Assembly (NCBI RefSeq): GCF_001650195.1
Contig: NZ_LXYR01000007.1
Location: forward strand, 62,001-126,000
Length of the DNA stretch: 64,000 bases
Reading direction: 5' to 3'
Source: Phormidesmis priestleyi BC1401
Lineage (GTDB): Bacteria; Cyanobacteriota; Cyanobacteriia; Leptolyngbyales; Leptolyngbyaceae
Made by a program: the position numbers and the translations under genes. Below the pieces are notes generated by a model. The model did not search any database. It was not told where the DNA came from and saw only the letters and a program-made list of their open reading frames with translations. Of the stretch, positions 18,100-28,376 are shown piece after piece; within the stretch, counting starts at the first letter, position 1, and each line of letters opens with the position of its first letter.

Positions 18100-18657
18100 A
18101 GATTTAAATTTTTCTTTAAAGAATTAACGTGAATCCACCTATAAAACCTGATGCTGGCAGAGGCAACGCTTAAAGAAGGTGGTGCGGGTAAATGAGAAAC
18201 TTGTGCGAATGCCACGAAAACTTAAAGACAATGATGACTTAGGTAATTTACAGACCTAAACCGTAAATTTTGAACCCGCAGTAAAATTTTATACAGTCTC
18301 TGTCTATTTCTAATACTTTTGAAAGTTTCTTTATAAGAAATTCATGGTGAGACATTTTTATCTTACTGATAGTAAATGTAGAGAATTCCAATTATTGTCT
18401 GTCAGGGCAGCGTTTTTCTACGTATACCAGATCACAACTCAGTGCTGATAAGCGCTTTTGACAAAATGCTGCTTAGAAGAGAACTTTTTTAAAATAAGGC
18501 TACGAAAACCTTGAAGCAATTTTTGGCGTTTCTGAATGCAGCTACGAATTGACCCTCAACCCCAACCACTTCAGGAAACGAGAACCGCCCTACTATTCAT
18601 TACATTCAAATTAAGGGAACACTTAACCGAGAATCACCTTAATGTGAGGACGGAAAA
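18100..18657. other. AT-rich divergent intergenic region between glycosyltransferase and dprA
   Basis: A spacer of 558 bp, noticeably AT-rich, lies between divergent genes. No RNA gene or protein gene is recognisable; only very short frames are present. It should contain both promoters. Confidence 0.45.
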
Positions 18658-19791
18658 TTGGAGGAACGTGCGTTTTGGCTGGCGTGGTCGCAAATTCCGG
18701 GCATTGGTCCGGTGTTGATCAAGCGACTATATCGGCATTTTGGCAGTCTGGAATCCGCTTGGGAAGCCAGCCCAAAAGAGTTAATGGAAGTTGAGGGAAT
18801 CGGAAGTCAAACCGTAGAAGAGCTTCTGCCAGAGCGAAATAAGTGTCAGCCCGATCGCTTGCTGCAACAACACGAACAAAAGAATGAACATTTTTGGACT
18901 CCTGCCGAGGCTGATTATCCTCGATTGCTACGAGAAATTCCTGATCCGCCGCCCGTGTTGTATTACTGCGGCGACTCTAAGCTGGTGAAAGATTTAGGGA
19001 ACCTGCCCGCGATCGCGATCGTAGGGACTCGTGATCCCTCAGACTATGGCAGACGCTGGACGCGCAAACTTAGCTCAACTCTGGCACAAAATGGCTTTGT
19101 CGTCGTGTCTGGTTTAGCCGATGGCATCGACACCGAAGCTCACCACAACTGCATTGAGTCTGGAGGCAAAACCGTTGCTGTGCTGGGAACAGGAGTCGAT
19201 GTCGTTTACCCTTGGGCAAATCGCCAGCTCTATCAAGAAGTGCTGCAAAACGGATGCGCTTTGAGCGAATATCCAGTGGGGACACAGCCCGATCGGACTC
19301 ACTTCCCTCGTCGGAACCGAATCGTAGCGGGTTTGAGTCGAGCCGTGCTGGTGATTGAGGCTCCTAAAAAATCAGGTGCTCTAATTACGGCATATCTCGC
19401 CAACGACTATGGGCGCGATGTCTATGCACTTCCTGGCAGTTTAGATAATCTCAAATCAAAAGGCTGTCTGATACTGATCAGCAAAGGCGCACAAATGATT
19501 TTGGGAGAAGCAGAATTACTAGAAATGTTGGGGACGATGCCTCAGCTAGACTACCCAATTATGGACGCGACGCAGACGCAGTTACCCCTGATTGATCTGA
19601 GTGCAGAATTGAGTCAAGTGTTGCAATCGGTCAGCGAGATTGTCAAAACCACCAACGTGGACGCGGCTGCTTTTGATGCGATCGTAAACCAAACTGGGAT
19701 GGCAGCAGGTTCCGTCTCAGGAGCGTTATTGCAGTTAGAAATGTTGGGACTCGTTTCACAATTACCGGGAATGCGCTATCAGATTCACTGA
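18658..19791 (+). CDS. dprA: DNA-processing protein DprA (DNA uptake, RecA loader)
   Basis: A 377-residue protein that binds incoming single-stranded DNA in natural transformation and loads RecA. An N-terminal helix-hairpin-helix region (IPGIGPVLIKRLYRHFGSLE) precedes the Rossmann-like domain with AIVGTRDPSDYGRRW, VVSGLADGIDTEAH and FPRRNRIVAGLSRAVLVIEA. A winged-helix tail lies at about 310-377. The start is a TTG at 18658: the frame has no ATG or GTG before the upstream stop at 18640, and the family typically opens with EERAYWLAW. Confidence 0.92.
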   Translation: MEERAFWLAWSQIPGIGPVLIKRLYRHFGSLESAWEASPKELMEVEGIGSQTVEELLPERNKCQPDRLLQQHEQKNEHFWTPAEADYPRLLREIPDPPPVLYYCGDSKLVKDLGNLPAIAIVGTRDPSDYGRRWTRKLSSTLAQNGFVVVSGLADGIDTEAHHNCIESGGKTVAVLGTGVDVVYPWANRQLYQEVLQNGCALSEYPVGTQPDRTHFPRRNRIVAGLSRAVLVIEAPKKSGALITAYLANDYGRDVYALPGSLDNLKSKGCLILISKGAQMILGEAELLEMLGTMPQLDYPIMDATQTQLPLIDLSAELSQVLQSVSEIVKTTNVDAAAFDAIVNQTGMAAGSVSGALLQLEMLGLVSQLPGMRYQIH

Positions 19792-20217
19792 AGCCCTCTT
19801 CATCTCAGGACCAGCGTTCTGCCATTCCAAAAGGGTCAAAAATCGTTTACAAAAGCTAGTCGAAAGCTCCGTCGCCGCGCTGTTGCTAGATCGACTTTCT
19901 ACCATTCCTGCGACATCTGGATGTTCGGGCTTTGTCGATGAACCTCTCGGCAACTTAATGCAGACTGAGCCGAGGGCAATCTTAGATATTCAGATATATA
20001 TTAAAAACCTCGCCCTGTGGCTGGCACCAGAAAGATAATCTTAAGGGGATATCTAAGGTGTGAAAGAGTCACTGTGATGAGAAGCGACCTGTAAATGAAG
20101 TCTATATGGTGCAAGCTTTCTAGTTCAATTTGGTCTGGTTGAACGCCCCATGACCCAGGCTTCTTTCTGGCTCAGAACAAAGCAGGAGATAGAGGTCGCC
20201 CAATAATTCAGGGCAGT
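19792..20217. other. Intergenic region between dprA and nblA
   Basis: About 425 bp between convergent genes. I see no protein gene. A small hairpin, CTCGGC (19946-19951) with GCCGAG (19969-19974), lies in a GC-mixed part around 19850-19990, which could be a small RNA or a terminator region. I cannot assign an RNA family. Confidence 0.35.
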
Positions 20218-20415
20218 CTATGGCATTTGAGAACCTGGCTCTAAGCCCCACTGATGCTTAAGAAAGTGACGATACATCGTTTCACGCATGACCATTTGCT
20301 CATAGAGCTTGATCAAAAAGTCTTGAGCTTGCTCATGGCTCATCTTTTCGACTTGGGTTTCAAACGATCGAATGCTGAATCTTTGTTCCAGAGACAGTTC
20401 TACAGGTTGGTTCAT
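20218..20415 (-). CDS. nblA: Phycobilisome degradation protein NblA
   Basis: A 65-residue helical protein that directs Clp-dependent breakdown of phycobilisomes during nutrient starvation. The sequence MNQPVELSLEQRFSIRSFE, then KLYEQMVMRETMYRHFLKHQWG and a final SQMP match the NblA family closely. The true start is the ATG at 20415; an in-frame extension to 20562 exists but lies outside the family's conserved part. nblA genes are usually induced by nitrogen or sulfur starvation. I did not find a clear NtcA site in the upstream gap. Confidence 0.93.
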   Translation of the reverse strand: MNQPVELSLEQRFSIRSFETQVEKMSHEQAQDFLIKLYEQMVMRETMYRHFLKHQWGLEPGSQMP

Positions 20416-20788
20416 AATACACTCCAATGTAAAAGAGAGTAGGTCAGCTAGAGAATCATTGGTTTGGAAAGCCGTTAGTAGGTTCTCGTTGGACTGGATT
20501 GATTTTTCAAAGATACCCAATGAATCAATCAACCTGTCCCTTGCTATTACAAAAGATAACAACTATTTGACAAAACGACCATACCCCGCTCGGATTACTT
20601 TAGCAAAGGTTCTCATACCTCATTGGAAGTGAGCCTCAAAACGGTATGTATCGCGACAGACTAGCAGAAATTTTGGTAGCGATTATGACAAAAGGGAGAC
20701 TTATTGATCAGGTAAATCTTTCGTTCGACAGTTGCATGATTAGATCTTCTCAACATGTACTGGTTGAACATTCTCACTGAAAATGCCG
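20416..20788. other. Upstream region of nblA
   Basis: About 370 bp between the nblA start and the 3' end of the PP2C gene, all minus strand. It should hold the nblA promoter and any starvation-response elements. By eye I see no GTA-N8-TAC NtcA box and no strong hairpin. Confidence 0.4.
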
Positions 20789-21532
20789 CTAATAGTCACT
20801 GCGGCTCAGACTCTCGATCGTCACAATCACGACTGTAATATTGTCTCGCCCGCCATGATCTTTTGCGGCATTAATCAGGGCAGAGGCGGCTTTCTCACCG
20901 ACCTGGATCGACTTCAGTTGGTTTGTGATCAATTGGTCAGAAAGCTCTTCAGTCAAGCCATCGCTGCAAAGTAACAGGCGATCGCCCGGTTGCACAGACA
21001 GCGAGTTGACATCAACTTTCTGAAGGTCTTCTCGCCCTAGACACTGAGCAAGAACGTGACGTAGTGGGTGAGTTCGCGCTTGGTCAGGAGTGATTTCGCC
21101 TAAACGCATTGCCCGCGCCACCCAAGTGTGGTCTTCTGTGATTTGGTCTAGTTTTGACCCGTGCAGACGATAGAGCCGAGAATCACCAACGTGAGCACAT
21201 AAAGGTTGGTCATCTCGAAAGATCACCACGACGACCGTAGTCCCCATGTCCGATCGTTCCGGGTGCTGCTGTTGATCATCTAAGATCGCTTGATTTGCCT
21301 CTAACAAAGATTTCTCTAACAAATCTTGTGAAGGAATCGCTGCGTTCCAATGAGCATCTAAACATAACTGAATGACTTGCGTCACTAGACGACTGGCTTC
21401 TTGCCCCCCTGCGTGCCCACCCATGCCATCTGCCACGATAAAAAACCGCCCATCTGAGTCGAGGTGATAGGCATCTTGGTTGACAGCACGGATCAAACCC
21501 GTATCCGTCATCCCGGTGAAGAGGCATTTCAT
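20789..21532 (-). CDS. PP2C-family serine/threonine phosphatase (Stp1/IreP type)
   Basis: A 247-residue Mn/Mg-dependent phosphatase. Metal-binding motifs are VADGMGGHAGGQEAS near residues 34-48, HVGDSRLYRL and LLLCSDGLTEELS, with GGRDNITVVIV near the C-terminus. It removes phosphate from Ser/Thr in bacterial signalling. It is followed upstream on the same strand by a UbiB kinase, a DUF6825-like gene and a kinase-fold protein, so a signalling cluster is plausible. Confidence 0.9.
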   Translation of the reverse strand: MKCLFTGMTDTGLIRAVNQDAYHLDSDGRFFIVADGMGGHAGGQEASRLVTQVIQLCLDAHWNAAIPSQDLLEKSLLEANQAILDDQQQHPERSDMGTTVVVVIFRDDQPLCAHVGDSRLYRLHGSKLDQITEDHTWVARAMRLGEITPDQARTHPLRHVLAQCLGREDLQKVDVNSLSVQPGDRLLLCSDGLTEELSDQLITNQLKSIQVGEKAASALINAAKDHGGRDNITVVIVTIESLSRSDY

Positions 21533-21564
21533 GGGTGAGCGAGGATAGTTAGAGACACTCCAGC

Positions 21565-23433
21565 TTAAGGCATTCGTTCATAACGATCGAGCTTAATTAA
21601 CAATCGGATCAACACGATCGCGGCAGCAAGTGCGGCAACTGCCATCGCAATGGCTAACCAGAGATAGTGACTCACAAACAAAATAGTCGCAGAAACCGTA
21701 AACGCACAGGTCAGCAGCGTGTAGTTAGTGCCCATGTTCACGCCACTGATGCGTCGCAGAACGCGATCGGTTTCGGTCGATCGCACGCGCACGCGAATAT
21801 CACCTCGCTCTAGTTTGTCTAGCGTATCTTCAATACGACGGGGCAACCCAAACGCGGTGCTGCCGACTTGAACCGCTTGACGACTTAGTTCATTCAGCAG
21901 GCTTCCCGTCTCTGAGGAGGAATTTCCGTTGGTCATAAGTTGCATTGCAAAAGGTTTTGCAACCTCCATAAAGTTAAAGTCTGGGTCTAAGCCTTTGCCC
22001 ACCCCTTCTAAAGTGGAAAAAGCACGCATCACAAACGTGAATGTTGCCGGAAAGCGAAACGGCTGATCGTAGGCAATTTCATATAGGTCGTCGCTAATAG
22101 CGCTGACAGACTGATCCTCAAAGGGTTTATCCATGAAGTGGTCTAACATGAACTGCACCGATCGCCGCACTGGACCCATGTCATCAGTGGGAGCCAATGC
22201 CCCTAATGCAACCAGAGACTCAACCACCCGATCAGCATCTTTCTGCGCCACCCCAAAAAAGGTATCCAATAACTTCTCGCGGGTGATGGCTTGCACCTGC
22301 CCCATCATGCCAAAGTCATAAAAGATTAGAGAGCCGTCGGGGCTGACCGCAATGTTGCCAGGGTGAGGATCTGCGTGAAAAAATCCATTGTCCAGCAGTT
22401 GATGGAGATAGGCTCTAGCCCCCATTTGGGCAAGTTCTTTACGATCGAGTCCGGCTGCCTCTAAGGCTTCATAATGGCTAATCTTAATTCCAGGAGCATA
22501 TTCTAGGCTCAACACGCGGGGGGAAGTAGAACGCCAGTAGACTCGCGGCACTTTTACCCAGTCCATGCCTCTAAAATTGCGGCGGAAGGTGTCTGCGTTG
22601 CGCCCCTCGTTGAGGTAGTCGATTTCTTCCCAGAGGATTTTGCAGCACTCGTCGTAAATGCCGAGCCAGTCGCGCCCTTTGCCCCACTCTGGATGGTTTT
22701 GAAAATAGCGAGTAATGCCCTTGAGAATTTGCAGATCAATTTCAAAGAGTTTGCGAAGTCCGGGACGCTGAATTTTAACGACAATCTCTTCGCCAGAGTG
22801 CAGTTGCGCTCGGTGAACCTGCCCTAAACTAGCGGCAGCCAGCGGAATCGGATCAAAGCTGCGAAAGAGTTCTGCGATCGACTTGCCCAAATCTTGCTCG
22901 ATAGTCGATTCGACCTGCTCATAGCTAAACGCTGGAACGCGGTCTTGCAGTTTAGATAATTCTTCAACAAATTCTGGTGCAAACAGGTCGGCGCGAGTCG
23001 AGAAAAGCTGCCCAATTTTGATGAAGGTAGGTCCAAGATCTAACAGCGTCTCGCGAATCCAAACTGCCAGGTTCCTTCGTCTCGTCGCCTTTTTCTCGTC
23101 TGAAATGCCGCCCTGATAGCTCCACGACTCTTTATAGAGCCACCTCGCCCCAACCAGCTTGAGCACAAATGCCCAAATGTCGATAAAGCGACCCCGACGT
23201 GAATAATTTTCTCGACTCCAGCGATAGGCTTTTGCAGAGTGGAGTTTCCCCATTGATTTACGGGTTCTATCAGGCATTGCAGGGGGCAACGCTATAGCGT
23301 TAAGTGGGAGTTGCTCAGGGCGATCGTGGAGATCAGCACCCGTGACTGACTCCGCCGTTTCTATAAAAATTTCGCTGTGCGAACGCTGAGGCGTAGTGGA
23401 GTCATTTGGAGGAACAGACACTCGACTTTCCAA
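21565..23433 (-). CDS. AarF/ABC1/UbiB-family atypical kinase (copy 1)
   Basis: A 622-residue ABC1 protein. The family-specific A-rich loop appears as AAASLGQVHRAQL, the nucleotide lysine in EIVVKIQRPG, the catalytic loop as FFHADPHPGNIAVSP and the DFG equivalent as FYDFGMMGQ. Two TM segments lie at the C-terminus (about 565-610). ABC1 proteins support quinone and isoprenoid-lipid metabolism in bacteria and plastids; the exact role of each cyanobacterial copy is not established. A second, shorter copy lies at 39637-41391. Confidence 0.88.
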   Translation of the reverse strand: MESRVSVPPNDSTTPQRSHSEIFIETAESVTGADLHDRPEQLPLNAIALPPAMPDRTRKSMGKLHSAKAYRWSRENYSRRGRFIDIWAFVLKLVGARWLYKESWSYQGGISDEKKATRRRNLAVWIRETLLDLGPTFIKIGQLFSTRADLFAPEFVEELSKLQDRVPAFSYEQVESTIEQDLGKSIAELFRSFDPIPLAAASLGQVHRAQLHSGEEIVVKIQRPGLRKLFEIDLQILKGITRYFQNHPEWGKGRDWLGIYDECCKILWEEIDYLNEGRNADTFRRNFRGMDWVKVPRVYWRSTSPRVLSLEYAPGIKISHYEALEAAGLDRKELAQMGARAYLHQLLDNGFFHADPHPGNIAVSPDGSLIFYDFGMMGQVQAITREKLLDTFFGVAQKDADRVVESLVALGALAPTDDMGPVRRSVQFMLDHFMDKPFEDQSVSAISDDLYEIAYDQPFRFPATFTFVMRAFSTLEGVGKGLDPDFNFMEVAKPFAMQLMTNGNSSSETGSLLNELSRQAVQVGSTAFGLPRRIEDTLDKLERGDIRVRVRSTETDRVLRRISGVNMGTNYTLLTCAFTVSATILFVSHYLWLAIAMAVAALAAAIVLIRLLIKLDRYERMP

Positions 23434-23475
23434 CTAAATAGGGCTGATGTAACTCGATAACAAGCGTAGTGTTGT

Positions 23476-23802
23476 TTAGATAGAACGACTACGATGGCTT
23501 TGTAGAGCTGATCTGAGTTGGGCAATCTCGGCGCGAAGGTCGTCGATCGTCGCTTGCAAATCTTCAGTTTGAGACTCTACGCGCACTCCAGTCGAACCCG
23601 TTCTAGCCTGCATCGCGATCTCTTCTTCGCGGGCTGCTCTTTCGGCAACCTGATCGACGAAGATTCTTAAATTTTCTCGCTGCTCGGCATCAAATTTGCC
23701 TAACTCGCTGAGGGCATTGGTGACCCCGTTTTCTAGCTGTTCGTAGGCGATTTCGGCGATCGCTCGACCCATAAAAAAGGCGTGAACCAGAGAGGTGTTC
23801 AT
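23476..23802 (-). CDS. DUF6825-like conserved cyanobacterial protein
   Basis: A 108-residue protein starting MNTSLVHAFFMGRAIAEIAYEQLE, with a C-terminal coiled coil (about 75-100, DLQATIDDLRAEIAQLRSAL). This matches what I remember of a conserved cyanobacterial/plastid family of unknown function. No enzyme motif. It lies between the kinase-fold gene and the UbiB gene, all on the minus strand with small gaps. Confidence 0.6.
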   Translation of the reverse strand: MNTSLVHAFFMGRAIAEIAYEQLENGVTNALSELGKFDAEQRENLRIFVDQVAERAAREEEIAMQARTGSTGVRVESQTEDLQATIDDLRAEIAQLRSALQSHRSRSI

Positions 23803-23871
23803 AGGAAGTTTTAGTTAGGCGCGCTGCCAAGATTATAGCTTGCTTATGAGAGGGATGAAGTCAGAAGGGGT

Positions 23872-25491
23872 TTAAAGTTTTGGGTCGTTCTTTGAAGTCG
23901 GAACTACGGGAACTGCCTCGCGATTGGTGCCAGGAGTAGATTGAGTGGGCGGCACTGGGTCGCTCGTCGCTGGAGCGGGTGCAGTCGAGGGCGCGATCGC
24001 AGGAGCCGAGCCAGCCGGAATCGGGTCAGACTTCACGGTTGGGGCAGCCGGGATGGGTTTAGCAGACGATCGACGAGGCGTTCCTGATGAAATGGACGGA
24101 GCAGCCACTTCTTCCCTATTATTCGCAGGGAGAGGCGCATTATTTGAGGATTTTGATGTAGGTGAAGCACTCCGAGGAGATGCCAAATTATTTTGATAAT
24201 CCCCTGGAACCGCACCTGATTTTTCAATCGGGACATCAGACATATCTCCTTGAGGAGTCAGCGTTCCTTTCCAATCTTTTGAGGGGAAGGCTTGATTGGG
24301 ATGAAAGAAGCTAGCACCCGGAGCGCGAGCGGCACTGAAACGTAACGCCAACCCAAACCCCACCCCGATCGAGACAGCAGCCGCGCTCGTTATTCCAAGA
24401 AATTTAGGCAGACGTTGACTAATGCCGAGCGGAATCGCCATTGATGCTAAAGACAGCTTACGAGGCGGAATTGCGGAAATCGATTTAGGTGCAGAAGGGG
24501 GTTTCTGCGGAGCGATCGTCGCCGGAGATGGGCGTTTGGTGGCGAGATTATCTTCCTGCACGATCGCGGCTTTGACAGGTTCTGACTTTGGTAAAACGGG
24601 TAACGAGGTGGCGATCGGGGGAGCCACCTGTTTTTTGGCGACTTCTAAAACTGGCTCTATTAGTTGAGCAGGCTGACTAGGAGTCGTCAGCGCCGTAGCA
24701 GAGGCGAGAGGAACGGCTTCAAGGGGCAACAGGTTTAGCCAATCAGCGATCGTTTGAGGGCGATGAGTTTCATCAGAGGTCATTCCTCGCAAAATCGCTT
24801 GCTTGATTGTTGGATTCCACGATTGATCGAATTGAGGAGATCTGGGAGAACGGGCGGATAGCAAATAATAGAGAGTGGCAGAGAGGCTGTAGAGGTCGAT
24901 CGCGAATCGGTTCTCGGCGATCCTAGGTTGATTGGGAGGCGCAAATTCGTTGAAGTCAGAACGATTCGTCTGAGGTGAGTTGACGGCACTCGCGACTTCG
25001 TGGGCGATTCCAAAGCCAACCAGCACAGCTAGCTTAGTGCCGGGGCGACGAATGATCGAGCTAGGTTTGAGATTGCGGTGAACTAGCCCGTTGCGATGGG
25101 CAATCTCAATCGCTGATCCAATTTGTCGAACGTAATGAATTGCCTCAGCTTCGGGCAATGCTCCGTTAAATTTGACCTGTTCTGCCAGCGTGTGCCCTGG
25201 CACATGTTCCATCACGAGAAAGGGAAGGTTTTCTTCTTGAAAGAAGTCGAGAACTCGGACAATGCTGGGATGTTGACTTCGGGCAAGAAGTCGCGTTTCT
25301 TCGACAAAGCGCTGGTGCAACTGAGGAAAACTGCGCGTCACCTGCAAACTAGACTCTAGGGTTTTGATGACGACAATCTGATTCAAGAGCGTTTGAGTTG
25401 CGAGATAAGTGATGCCAAGTCCTTCCTCTCCCAAAGCTTGATTTAACAGGTATTTACCGCTTTGTAAGGTCATTCCTGGTGTCAGCTTCAT
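23872..25491 (-). CDS. Protein-kinase-fold protein lacking catalytic residues (pseudokinase)
   Basis: A 539-residue protein with a Hanks-type kinase domain at residues 1-255. It is followed by a Pro/Ala-rich linker, one TM segment at about 367-385 (FLGITSAAAVSIGVGFGLAL) and a long Pro/Ser/Thr-rich extracytoplasmic tail. The ATP lysine (VVIK, K43) and the alphaC glutamate region remain. The catalytic loop, however, reads HRNLKPSS at 138-145 rather than HRDLKPxN, and the DFG motif is GFG at 159-161. The catalytic Asp, loop Asn and metal-binding Asp are therefore all replaced. A scaffold or regulatory role, perhaps sensing through the tail, is inference. Confidence 0.85.
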   Translation of the reverse strand: MKLTPGMTLQSGKYLLNQALGEEGLGITYLATQTLLNQIVVIKTLESSLQVTRSFPQLHQRFVEETRLLARSQHPSIVRVLDFFQEENLPFLVMEHVPGHTLAEQVKFNGALPEAEAIHYVRQIGSAIEIAHRNGLVHRNLKPSSIIRRPGTKLAVLVGFGIAHEVASAVNSPQTNRSDFNEFAPPNQPRIAENRFAIDLYSLSATLYYLLSARSPRSPQFDQSWNPTIKQAILRGMTSDETHRPQTIADWLNLLPLEAVPLASATALTTPSQPAQLIEPVLEVAKKQVAPPIATSLPVLPKSEPVKAAIVQEDNLATKRPSPATIAPQKPPSAPKSISAIPPRKLSLASMAIPLGISQRLPKFLGITSAAAVSIGVGFGLALRFSAARAPGASFFHPNQAFPSKDWKGTLTPQGDMSDVPIEKSGAVPGDYQNNLASPRSASPTSKSSNNAPLPANNREEVAAPSISSGTPRRSSAKPIPAAPTVKSDPIPAGSAPAIAPSTAPAPATSDPVPPTQSTPGTNREAVPVVPTSKNDPKL

Positions 25492-25554
25492 TGGGTTTCC
25501 TCCACAATTCCAGACTATGCTACCTTTTTCTGAACGATCTTTGAGGATCAGGAC

Positions 25555-28281
25555 TTAGGACTTTGGGGTGTAGTGGTGTGCTAGATACGCCTCGGCTTCG
25601 GCTCGATCGTGCACTTTCCCATCCAACGTAACTGCCAGCAAATCATCTAAAATTTGCTTGAACTGCCGACCTGGTTGATAGCCCAGTGCTTTGAGATCGT
25701 TGCCGTCTAGAAGTGGCTTGACATGCGCCCAAACGGTCAAATAACACCAAATCTGTCTGCGAATCGATCGGGAACTCTTGACCGCTACGAGCATTAAGAG
25801 CGGCAGTTCGTAAGGTTTTAATTGCTGCGCTATCTGGCTTGGCGGCTGACGGGTTGACAAATTCGCCAACGCAGATTGAGCGGCTTCAAGCTGGTCTAAT
25901 CGCTCGGTGCCATCCGCCGAGAGTTGCAGGTTTTGGGCAACAAGAGCACGATCGCTCGGTGCCAGATCCGCGATCAGAACTTCTAGAAGCACCTGCCAGT
26001 GAGTCAACGTTTGGGAGCGATCGAAGCGACGCAGCCAACGATCCGCCAAGCGTAATTGCCACCTTAATTCGTCGTTTAACGTGAGACTGGGATGAATGCA
26101 GCTCAATGCTCCCAAATGATCTAGCTGCTTTAACGCTGCCTTCCAATAAGACGATTGCAGAATGTATTTGAGTTCTGATTTAAGACGAGTTTGCAGCGCG
26201 GGGGCACTGACTCGACCTGCCACTTGACGGTTTTGGACTTGTTCATAAATGCCACTGGCGATCGCATAGCGAATATAGCGTTCGGTTTGTGGCTCAATCT
26301 CAAATCCTAGCCGCACTGCAAATCGAACGGCTCGATAAATTCGGGTGGGATCTTCGATAAAACTATTGGGGTGCAGGACTCGAATTTGTTTTGCCTGCAA
26401 ATCTAGCGCTCCGCCGAAGAAATCTAGCAGATCACCTGAACGGGGATTAGTCAGCCGCAGCGCCATTGCGTTGATGGTGAAATCTCGACGATAGAGATCT
26501 TGACGAATCGAACTTGCCTCAACTTCTGGGTTTGCCGCTGGGTAAGGATAAAACTCAGTTCGGGCGGTGGCGATGTCAATCCACAGCGAGTCAAAGGTGG
26601 GATCTTTGTGCCACAGCAGCGCAGCAGTTTGAAATCGTCCGTGAATGTCTAGACGCGCATCGGGATAGAGACTTTGCAGCGATCGCGCTAACTCCACCCC
26701 TGCGCCCACGTCTGCCGAGCGATGAAACCCATCAACGACTAAATCAACGTCAGTCAGCGTCACGGGTTCTTGAGAATTGGTCAGCAGCAAATCGCGCACG
26801 CCTCCGCCTACTAAATAAAGATGCCAACCGCGCTGTTCTGCCTGATGTGCCGCGATCGCTAATAATTCTTGCAGGTGGAGAGAGAGCCGATCGAGACTAA
26901 TTTTAGGTTTTGAAGTCTGGATTTTGGAGTTTGAAGGGTTCGTCTCATCTCTAGGGTGAGTATTGGCTTGATGAAGTTGCCGCAACACATCTGTGCGCGT
27001 CACAATGCCAATGAGTAGACCGCGATCGAGTACAGGCAACCGACCAATGTCATAAGTGACCATCAACGCCTCGATTTCTGGTAATCGCGTCTCAGGCACG
27101 ATCGTCTTCACGTTCGTGGACATATACCCTTTAACTGGGGCGTGACCAAATCCGTGATGAAAGGCGATGTCTAAGTCACGACGAGAAATAATCCCGACTA
27201 GCTGATCATCGGCATCCACAACCGACAAACCCGAATGACCATAGCGTAAAAGAATGCGTTGAGCTGCCTCGATCGTCGTATCGGGGCGGATCGTGCGAAC
27301 GGGCGATGACATCAATTCTCGTGCGGTGGGCGGCGGCGGAATTTGTGCCTTGAATCGCGTCAGAAGCTGGGTCAAGACTACTTGAAAATCGCCGTCTTTC
27401 AGCGTCACAGCGGCAGCTTTGGAATGTCCGCCTCCGCCCAGAGGTTTGAACAACTCATTGAGATCGGTGCCCTCGATGCGCGATCGACCGATCACACTCA
27501 GCACGTTTCCATCGTCAACCTGACAGTTGGCTCCTCGACAATAGCGGTGGGTCAACAGCAGCGCATCACTTTCAGTCAATTCCACAATTCGAGAAGCGAG
27601 GCTAGAAAGTCCGGGTATATAGTCCTCAGTTTTTAGCGTCACCCAAGAGAGAATGTAGCCTTGAATCGTTTCGGACTGTAAATTTTCGAGTGCCACACTC
27701 AGCAGATCTTGCAGCATCGGCGAGAGTCCGGGATCGACGTATTCTGCGATCGCCCGCAAATTTGCCCCCTGAGTCATCAACCACGCTAGCGCCAGGGCAT
27801 CTCGTGCCGTTGAGTGGTCAAACGTCAGCGATCCGGTATCGACGTGAATACCTAGCGCCATTGCCGTGGCTTCGATCGGAGTCAGCAAAATCTTCTCCGT
27901 CTGAAGTCGTTCAGCGATTAACGTGGTCGTCGCTCCAACCGCTTCAACCTGACGTTCTTGAGCAGAAATATCGCTCTCTGCATCTTGATGATGGTCATAA
28001 ACCGTGATGGAAATGTCGGGCAGATCTAACCATTCTGCAACGCTGCCTAAGCGATCGCGCCGTTGAGCATCAACCACAGACAGAGAGCGGATGGTTTGCG
28101 GGTTCACCGATCGCCGTTCAATTAGCGCATATTCATCGCGATATAGGGCTAAAAAATCTCGCACCGTGGGATGGGCACCCCCCGACAGCACAATCCGCGA
28201 TCCCGGTAGGAGACGCGATAGCCCGATCGCGGCACCTAAGGTATCGAAATCTGCCGTGGCATGACATAGAATCAGATCCAT
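25555..28281 (-). CDS. DHH-CBS-CCA/poly(A) polymerase fusion (tRNA nucleotidyltransferase)
   Basis: A 908-residue multidomain enzyme. The N-terminal DHH phosphoesterase-like part (about 1-310) contains [28 protein letters not shown] and VYDHHQDAE. Two CBS repeats follow (about 315-440). The nucleotidyltransferase head begins near 475 with [11 protein letters not shown] and DVDLVVDGF, then [32 protein letters not shown] and a helical tRNA-binding tail. It likely adds A (or CCA) to tRNA 3' ends, with adenine-nucleotide sensing by the CBS pair; whether it adds A only or CCA cannot be told by eye. It is divergent from psbZ. Confidence 0.85.
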   Translation of the reverse strand: MDLILCHATADFDTLGAAIGLSRLLPGSRIVLSGGAHPTVRDFLALYRDEYALIERRSVNPQTIRSLSVVDAQRRDRLGSVAEWLDLPDISITVYDHHQDAESDISAQERQVEAVGATTTLIAERLQTEKILLTPIEATAMALGIHVDTGSLTFDHSTARDALALAWLMTQGANLRAIAEYVDPGLSPMLQDLLSVALENLQSETIQGYILSWVTLKTEDYIPGLSSLASRIVELTESDALLLTHRYCRGANCQVDDGNVLSVIGRSRIEGTDLNELFKPLGGGGHSKAAAVTLKDGDFQVVLTQLLTRFKAQIPPPPTARELMSSPVRTIRPDTTIEAAQRILLRYGHSGLSVVDADDQLVGIISRRDLDIAFHHGFGHAPVKGYMSTNVKTIVPETRLPEIEALMVTYDIGRLPVLDRGLLIGIVTRTDVLRQLHQANTHPRDETNPSNSKIQTSKPKISLDRLSLHLQELLAIAAHQAEQRGWHLYLVGGGVRDLLLTNSQEPVTLTDVDLVVDGFHRSADVGAGVELARSLQSLYPDARLDIHGRFQTAALLWHKDPTFDSLWIDIATARTEFYPYPAANPEVEASSIRQDLYRRDFTINAMALRLTNPRSGDLLDFFGGALDLQAKQIRVLHPNSFIEDPTRIYRAVRFAVRLGFEIEPQTERYIRYAIASGIYEQVQNRQVAGRVSAPALQTRLKSELKYILQSSYWKAALKQLDHLGALSCIHPSLTLNDELRWQLRLADRWLRRFDRSQTLTHWQVLLEVLIADLAPSDRALVAQNLQLSADGTERLDQLEAAQSALANLSTRQPPSQIAQQLKPYELPLLMLVAVKSSRSIRRQIWCYLTVWAHVKPLLDGNDLKALGYQPGRQFKQILDDLLAVTLDGKVHDRAEAEAYLAHHYTPKS

Positions 28282-28376
28282 TTTTCTGATAGGTTACTAC
28301 TCAGGGTTAATCAATGTTGCAGCCTATATGCCGCCAAACCTAGATTTAATTTACTTGCTGTAGTAGGGAGAAGACG

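Noticed and set aside
20416-20788. Search for an NtcA box (GTA-N8-TAC) upstream of nblA
   Set aside because: No match was found by eye with the right spacing; a degenerate site may exist, but I cannot support it.
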